Source: Porphyridium purpureum (Eukaryota > Rhodophyta > Bangiophyceae > Porphyridiales > Porphyridiaceae). From it: 64,000 bases of DNA. Below are positions 59,682 to 64,000 of the stretch, one piece after another. The notes under the pieces were generated by a model. The model was given only the letters and a program-made list of their open reading frames with translations, was not told the DNA's origin and searched no databases. The position numbers and the translations under genes are program-made. How positions within the stretch are numbered: position 1 is the first letter of the stretch; each line of letters begins with the position of its first letter. The DNA lies in NCBI GenBank assembly GCA_008690995.1, contig VRMN01000014.1:248001-312000 (forward strand), written 5' to 3'.

Positions 59682-60444
59682 GATGATCTTCCACATATAG
59701 CACCGGGTACTTATATGCCGAACTCCCGTCTCGCGGATGGTATCAAATCCTGTTTGTTTTGCGGACTGCCCGCGCATGCCTTGCTTTGGTACCAGTAGAC
59801 TTACACGCCGACCACACATTTCACGGTATTACAAGTCGGCACACAGCGCTTTGTGTCAGCGCGAGCTACATGGGCTACCCTTCTTTCATCGAGCACGCGC
59901 GTTATGCGATGCTGAATTCACTAGATTCGGCGGCGGCAGCAGCAGGCCTCCCGGCGCACAGCAGCCGAATCAGCTACACACGTGATTCTGATATCACAGA
60001 TCTCATACCAACCATGCGCAGACGTCAGAGCGGTCCACGTCTGACAGCACGAGAGCCATTGCCAAAAATCACAAAACGGCATTGATTTAATATGAACTCA
60101 CGGTTTTTTCTCAGAGGAAAAAATTGTAGCTCATGTGCGCACGTGCTGATTTGGCGAGAACACCGGGATTGGCGGACACGGGCTGCGTTTTTCGTGTTGC
60201 AAGTACAAATATGCGGCGCGCGCAGAGACACGCTGACAGAGCTTACCGCGTCGGCAGAGCAGTAGCACGCGGGCGCGTGCGCGTCTAGAGAATAGTAGCT
60301 CTCTGTCGCGCTCGATCGGTCGGTTTCTCACGGACCTCTGCGTCCGGCTGCACGAGAGCACATGATGAGCAGGTTCGTGGACACATAGACATGTCAATGA
60401 TGGCGGTTTGCTGCTCGGCTTCGTTCGTAGGAAGCGGTTCTAAA
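59682..60444. other. Intergenic
   Basis: 0.8 kb between the divergent unknown gene and the LCL3-like gene. A 108-aa plus-strand frame (59759-60085) contains GYPSFIEHARYAMLNSLDSA, but its composition does not convince and no family fits. Confidence 0.45.
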
Positions 60445-61215
60445 ATGAGGCCGGTAGCCTTTTCGCCCCATGTGCAACGCAGCACGAGATGCACAACGTT
60501 TGTAGCTCCGTTTTACGTCTCGCGAAAGGCTCTGAAAGCCCTGATGTTCGCAGGTATCGCTTTGATTCCCATCTTCCGCATGTGACTTCAGGTGTACGAA
60601 AATATCGAATTCTTGACACCATACATGGAGAAGAGCCGCAAGTGCTGCCTGCGCGGCTTTGTTACCAGTGTGGGCGACTCGGACAACTTTCGATTCCGAC
60701 ACGAGCCCTTTTTGCGCGGCTGGCGTGGGTACGTGTCCATGTTGGGCTTCCTGTTTGCGTTCGACCGCAAGGCGGCCATAAAGTGGCGTATTGGCAGCAA
60801 AGGAGTTAACGCAATGTCAAAGAACACAATCCACGTGCGTTTGTGCGGCGTCGATGCACCTGAGGCCATGCACCTTGGAAGGTCCGGACAACCAGGCTTT
60901 GAAGAAGCGTTCAAACGGATGAAGGAAACAATCGATGGAAAGGACGTGACCATCCATCTGCTGAGGCGAGACCAGTACAACCGCATGATATGCCAAGTTC
61001 TGTTCAAGCCACACTGGTTTAGTCCACAGCACGATCTCTCTCTAGACTTGCTGGAGGCCGGGTGGGGAGTCATGTACGAGGGCAACGAAGCCGAGTAAAA
61101 TGGCAACCTGCGAAAGTATCGGGATGCTGTTAAGAGGGCGCAGGAAGCCGGAAGAGGGATACGGAAGATCGGCACAGATATTGAGGGTCCCCAGGAGTAC
61201 AGGCGAAGGCTCTGA
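60445..61215 (+). pseudogene. LCL3-like staphylococcal-nuclease-domain membrane protein, interrupted by in-frame stops
   Basis: One continuous frame carries all parts of an LCL3-type protein. These are an N-terminal membrane helix (ALKALMFAGIALIPIF), the linker VYENIEFLTPYM, and the nuclease domain with GFVTSVGDSDNFRF, HVRLCGVDAPE and LLRRDQYNR (the Arg/Glu/Arg active-site pattern). The C-terminal KYRDAVKRAQEAGRGI and GPQEYRRRL follow. Two stops interrupt it, TGA at 60583-60585 and TAA at 61096-61098, before a third (TGA 61213-61215) that may be the true end. No frameshift is needed. It is either a recent nonsense-mutated gene, a read-through gene or sequence error. The longest uninterrupted part is 60592-61098. 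Confidence 0.72.
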
Positions 61216-61599
61216 ATGGAAAAGGAAGAGGAAGAGAAGAAGAAAAAGCGAAAAGGTAGCAGCTCTGAAACAGGATTGGAGGCCGAATCAGGAACTGATA
61301 TCGACGCCGGATCAGGAATGGCAGACAAAGCCGGATCAGATACTGCAGACGAAGCAGGATCAGGAACTGAGTCCGAGATACACCGCAAAAAACCAGTGAA
61401 AGCCTGCTCACTACATGGTTTGCCGTTTTTTCCTTCTCTGAAAGTAAAAGGGGCTACGTTCAAAGGCTGGTGTGTTGCGTCAGAGAGAATACGCAAAGGT
61501 CCTCGTCGCCAAGTGCACGATTTGATCCGCGAGGTGCTCGTCAATTTCGCAAATTTTGCTCTCCACTTTCCTGCCGCGAGAAAGTTCGGCCGCGAGCAG

Positions 61600-63213
61600 A
61601 TGATGGCCGGCGGCGTGTATGTGCGCGCGGTGGCGCGCGATGTGGGCTTGGTAATGCTGATCAGCAGCCTAGCGTTCGGCGCGCACTTTGGTAAGCACAG
61701 CGTGTCGACCATGACGTCGCTAATCACGCACGCGGGCTTGTCTCGCCGGCAGTTCGGGCTGCTGTTTTCGCTGCAGGAGGCGCCCGGCATGGTGGTGCCG
61801 CTGCTTGCCGCGGGCTTGGTCTCGAGTTTGTCGTCGCCTGCGTTAGGCGGAGTGGTGCTGTCCTCCGTTACTCTTGCCGGACAGGTTCTCTGTACATGTG
61901 CGTGTGATGCGCTGCTGCGCGCGAGCGCACGTGACAGCGTGCTGCCGGGCAATGCCCATGAAGCTGGTGCAAACACCCACGCGTACGCCTGGCTTCTGGT
62001 CGGAAGATTCATGTTTGGGCTCGGCGACAGCGCCTTGGTCGTCCTGCAGGGCACCTGTCTGGCGTACGTATTCGGAAGCACAGCTTTGGCTGTTTCAGGA
62101 CGAGCGTCACTACAACAGCGGTCAAGGATTCGCGGCGTGTCGCTTGGCTCCTCGTACGGGTTGATGATTGCCATGAGCCGGCTGACCACCATGGCATCGC
62201 TTGGCGCACCGGCGTACATTGCGTCGCATTGCGCGCTGGGCGCCGTGTGTGTGCTGTGGGTTGCGTCGTTCCTGTGCTTGGTTTCTGTCACAGCCGCGCT
62301 CGTTTTGTTGGTATGGGGTCCAGGCGTGTTGAAACATTGGAATCGCGCCCGACAGAAGCAGGCAGAGGAGCCACAACATGAGCAGCGGCTTGCACAGCGG
62401 GGCGCGCAGCAAGCCAGTGAGCATGAAGAAGAGCGTGAGCAACACCTGCAGGAGGGCGACGGAGAAGAGGACGAGGATGAAAAAGTGGGCCTCCCGGTAG
62501 AGCATGCACCCATATCGCCATTGAGGTGGATAACTGACGGCATTGCGCAGCTACACACAACGCACATAATCATCCTGTGTGTGTGGATGACCACTAGCAG
62601 TGTGTTCTTTTCCTACTTGCATTTTTCGGTTGACTTTCTGACAACATCGTCGGCTTCGTCGCCGCACCCGATTTCGCCCGCGCACGCCGGACTTTACTCA
62701 TCCGGTGTTCTTCTCGCATCATCGTGCCTATCACCACTTGTCGGTTTCGTCTTGGACCGCTTTGGCGGACGTCCACTGGTTATCATGGGGTCTTCGGCAC
62801 TCATGAGCGTTGCGCTCGGTCTGTTCCTGGTGTTCGAAACGCACACGGCCGCGCTTGCCGCACACGTGCTGCTAGGCGTCGCGTTTGGACTTGCACCAGT
62901 GACCTTGCTCAGCAGTATGGCGCTTGTTTCGCCTGCCGCTCTGCTGCCTTTCATGCTGGCCGCATTCAAAGTTGTTGAGAATATCGGCATGGCCGTCATG
63001 CACGTGTCCGTCGGCTCATTGGTGGACCGCAGTCACGGCTCGTACACAGCGGTTATCGCCGCCTTTGTCGGCATTAACTTGGTGGGCGCCGCGCTGGGCG
63101 GCGTGCTTCTTCTTCTGGATACTTCCACGCGCGTATCGGACCTATCGCCTCCAGGCGCCCGCGACCACATTGAGATTGACGAGTCCGAACCTTTACTAAA
63201 CCAGGCCCACTGA
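61600..63213 (+). CDS. MFS transporter, MFSD1-like
   Basis: A major facilitator superfamily transporter of 537 aa from the ATG at 61600, with two six-helix halves. The first begins VGLVMLISSLAFGAHFGKHS. GRFMFGLGDSALVVLQGTC matches the MFSD1-like GRFxFGxG signature. After a long acidic, Gln/Glu-rich central loop (about 262-305) come SPLVGFVLDRFGGRPL and the last helices. MFSD1 exports dipeptides from lysosomes in mammals, and a vacuolar role here is inferred. The open frame extends upstream to 61216 through a Lys/Glu-rich and degenerate Gly-Ser-Thr repeat segment that belongs in frame with the LCL3-like gene. The true start could be there. The stop is 1 bp before the next ATG. Confidence 0.85.
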   Translation: MMAGGVYVRAVARDVGLVMLISSLAFGAHFGKHSVSTMTSLITHAGLSRRQFGLLFSLQEAPGMVVPLLAAGLVSSLSSPALGGVVLSSVTLAGQVLCTCACDALLRASARDSVLPGNAHEAGANTHAYAWLLVGRFMFGLGDSALVVLQGTCLAYVFGSTALAVSGRASLQQRSRIRGVSLGSSYGLMIAMSRLTTMASLGAPAYIASHCALGAVCVLWVASFLCLVSVTAALVLLVWGPGVLKHWNRARQKQAEEPQHEQRLAQRGAQQASEHEEEREQHLQEGDGEEDEDEKVGLPVEHAPISPLRWITDGIAQLHTTHIIILCVWMTTSSVFFSYLHFSVDFLTTSSASSPHPISPAHAGLYSSGVLLASSCLSPLVGFVLDRFGGRPLVIMGSSALMSVALGLFLVFETHTAALAAHVLLGVAFGLAPVTLLSSMALVSPAALLPFMLAAFKVVENIGMAVMHVSVGSLVDRSHGSYTAVIAAFVGINLVGAALGGVLLLLDTSTRVSDLSPPGARDHIEIDESEPLLNQAH

Positions 63214-63214
63214 C

Positions 63215-64000
63215 ATGCGCGAAGACGCGGGACATGAGAGAGCCAAGCGGCCACGGCTACCGCCTCCAAGGTCACCCATGACTCCACCACCGGCACCACG
63301 TGTTTCGGCATCGGGGCGTGCGCAAAGCCCGCCGCGGCGGCAGGTGTCGTCCGGGTTGCGCCCGCCGTTGGGCGCGCAGCGCGCCGCAGAGAGTGGCGTG
63401 AATGTAGGGACCAGCAGTGAGGACGACAACGCGGCGGCCCTTGCGCTGCTGCTGCAGCAAGGTACACAAAGCCGACCGCAGTATCCAGACACCGTGCTCC
63501 AGGCACACGCTCAAACGAACACGGGTGCTCAAGGACAAGTCGGTGCGAGTCGCGCACCGGTGCAAGCGACGCCTGCAGGCCGGCCACCGGGAGGGCGCGG
63601 CATTGGTGCGGGCGCTGACTCTAGCGAGACGACAACACCAGAAAGCGTACCGCCATGGTCGCGTGTGCAGCCGCGCACGCCCATGCTACGAAGGCACTAC
63701 GCCGACGGCGGGACGCTTGGAGCTGCTGCTGGCATCGCGCCGACAGGTAACAGTCAGGCGAGCATCACGCCGTCGACTGTGTTGCTACAGCCGCCGCGCG
63801 GTGTCGTCAAGCACGCTGCGCAAGGGCCGAACCACTCGCTGACGTCATCATCCTTGTCTGGCTCGTCCAAACGCATCCAGAAGGAGCTGGCCGAATTGAG
63901 CGAAGTGGCGCTCGGCACGCACGGAAGCGCCCATGACCGGGAGCAATACTGGCCACGCACGCTGTACTTTGGCGGCCCGAAGGGTGACGACCTTTACTCT
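63215..64000 (+). CDS. E2 ubiquitin-conjugating enzyme with long N-terminal extension (partial, runs off the right edge)
   Basis: The frame is open from the ATG 63215 to the window end (262 aa). The last 45 residues match the start of an E2 UBC fold: KRIQKELAELS, then GGPKGDDLYS, as in the UBE2D/UBE2E class (KRIQKELxx...SAGPxGDxxYxW). An insert of about 15 residues (near TLYF) separates the first helix from the GPxGD strand. The first 215 residues are disordered (Pro, Ser, Gln, Ala). The active-site cysteine lies beyond the edge. The first ATG is 1 bp after the stop of the transporter, so a later ATG (63278 or about 63686) may be the real start. Confidence 0.75.
   Translation, partial: MREDAGHERAKRPRLPPPRSPMTPPPAPRVSASGRAQSPPRRQVSSGLRPPLGAQRAAESGVNVGTSSEDDNAAALALLLQQGTQSRPQYPDTVLQAHAQTNTGAQGQVGASRAPVQATPAGRPPGGRGIGAGADSSETTTPESVPPWSRVQPRTPMLRRHYADGGTLGAAAGIAPTGNSQASITPSTVLLQPPRGVVKHAAQGPNHSLTSSSLSGSSKRIQKELAELSEVALGTHGSAHDREQYWPRTLYFGGPKGDDLYS

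Overview
The window is nuclear DNA from a GC-rich, very compact, almost intron-free unicellular eukaryote. Most host genes are single uninterrupted frames with eukaryote-only functions: TFIIH helicase XPD, branch-point protein SF1, an FG/Ran-binding nucleoporin, SEL1L/HRD3, an E2 ubiquitin enzyme and PTAR1. A ClpR-type Clp subunit, a TspO-like membrane protein and a small membrane protein all have N-terminal leaders that look plastid-type, so the host is probably photosynthetic. Gene density, GC content and lack of introns fit a unicellular red alga such as Porphyridium. This is inference from style; no marker gene settles it.

Layout. 1-8.3 kb: two Ty1/copia elements on the minus strand. One is an old fossil cut by the window edge. 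The other is young and nearly whole, with near-identical 287/288-bp LTRs and an AAAAGC target duplication. 8.8-9.6 kb: a frameshifted Tc1/mariner transposase fossil. 11.1-22.1 kb: XPD, a twin-CX9C MICOS-like protein, the RNA ligase RtcB and a 1560-aa nucleoporin that fuses FG repeats and a Ran-binding domain to a ZC3HC1-like module. 22.1-26.5 kb: a gene-poor stretch. 26.5-34 kb: a PiT phosphate transporter, a SET/MYND protein, a disrupted VMP1-like gene, a TspO-like gene and a ClpR-like gene. 35.5-42.1 kb: an SR/Met-Gly-rich protein, a possible MIF4G-like protein and an ABCG transporter. 42.1-46.0 kb: gene-poor, with a lone Sel1 repeat relic. 46.0-49.7 kb: a very tight block of asparaginase, a small membrane protein, PTAR1 and a gamma-glutamylcyclotransferase-like protein. 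51.2-64 kb: SEL1L, SF1, an unknown protein, an LCL3-like nuclease frame with in-frame stops, an MFSD1-like transporter and a partial E2.

The genes are housekeeping functions and form no obvious pathway cluster. SEL1L and the E2 belong broadly to ubiquitin/ERAD. XPD, RtcB, SF1 and the nucleoporin belong to nuclear gene expression and RNA handling.

Most notable: the nucleoporin fusion; a head-to-head gene pair whose ATG-initiated frames overlap by 13 bp; two otherwise conserved genes (VMP1-like and LCL3-like) whose frames are interrupted; and recurring short promoter-like motifs between genes (GTAC-core, AAACCCTA and CCGTTA).
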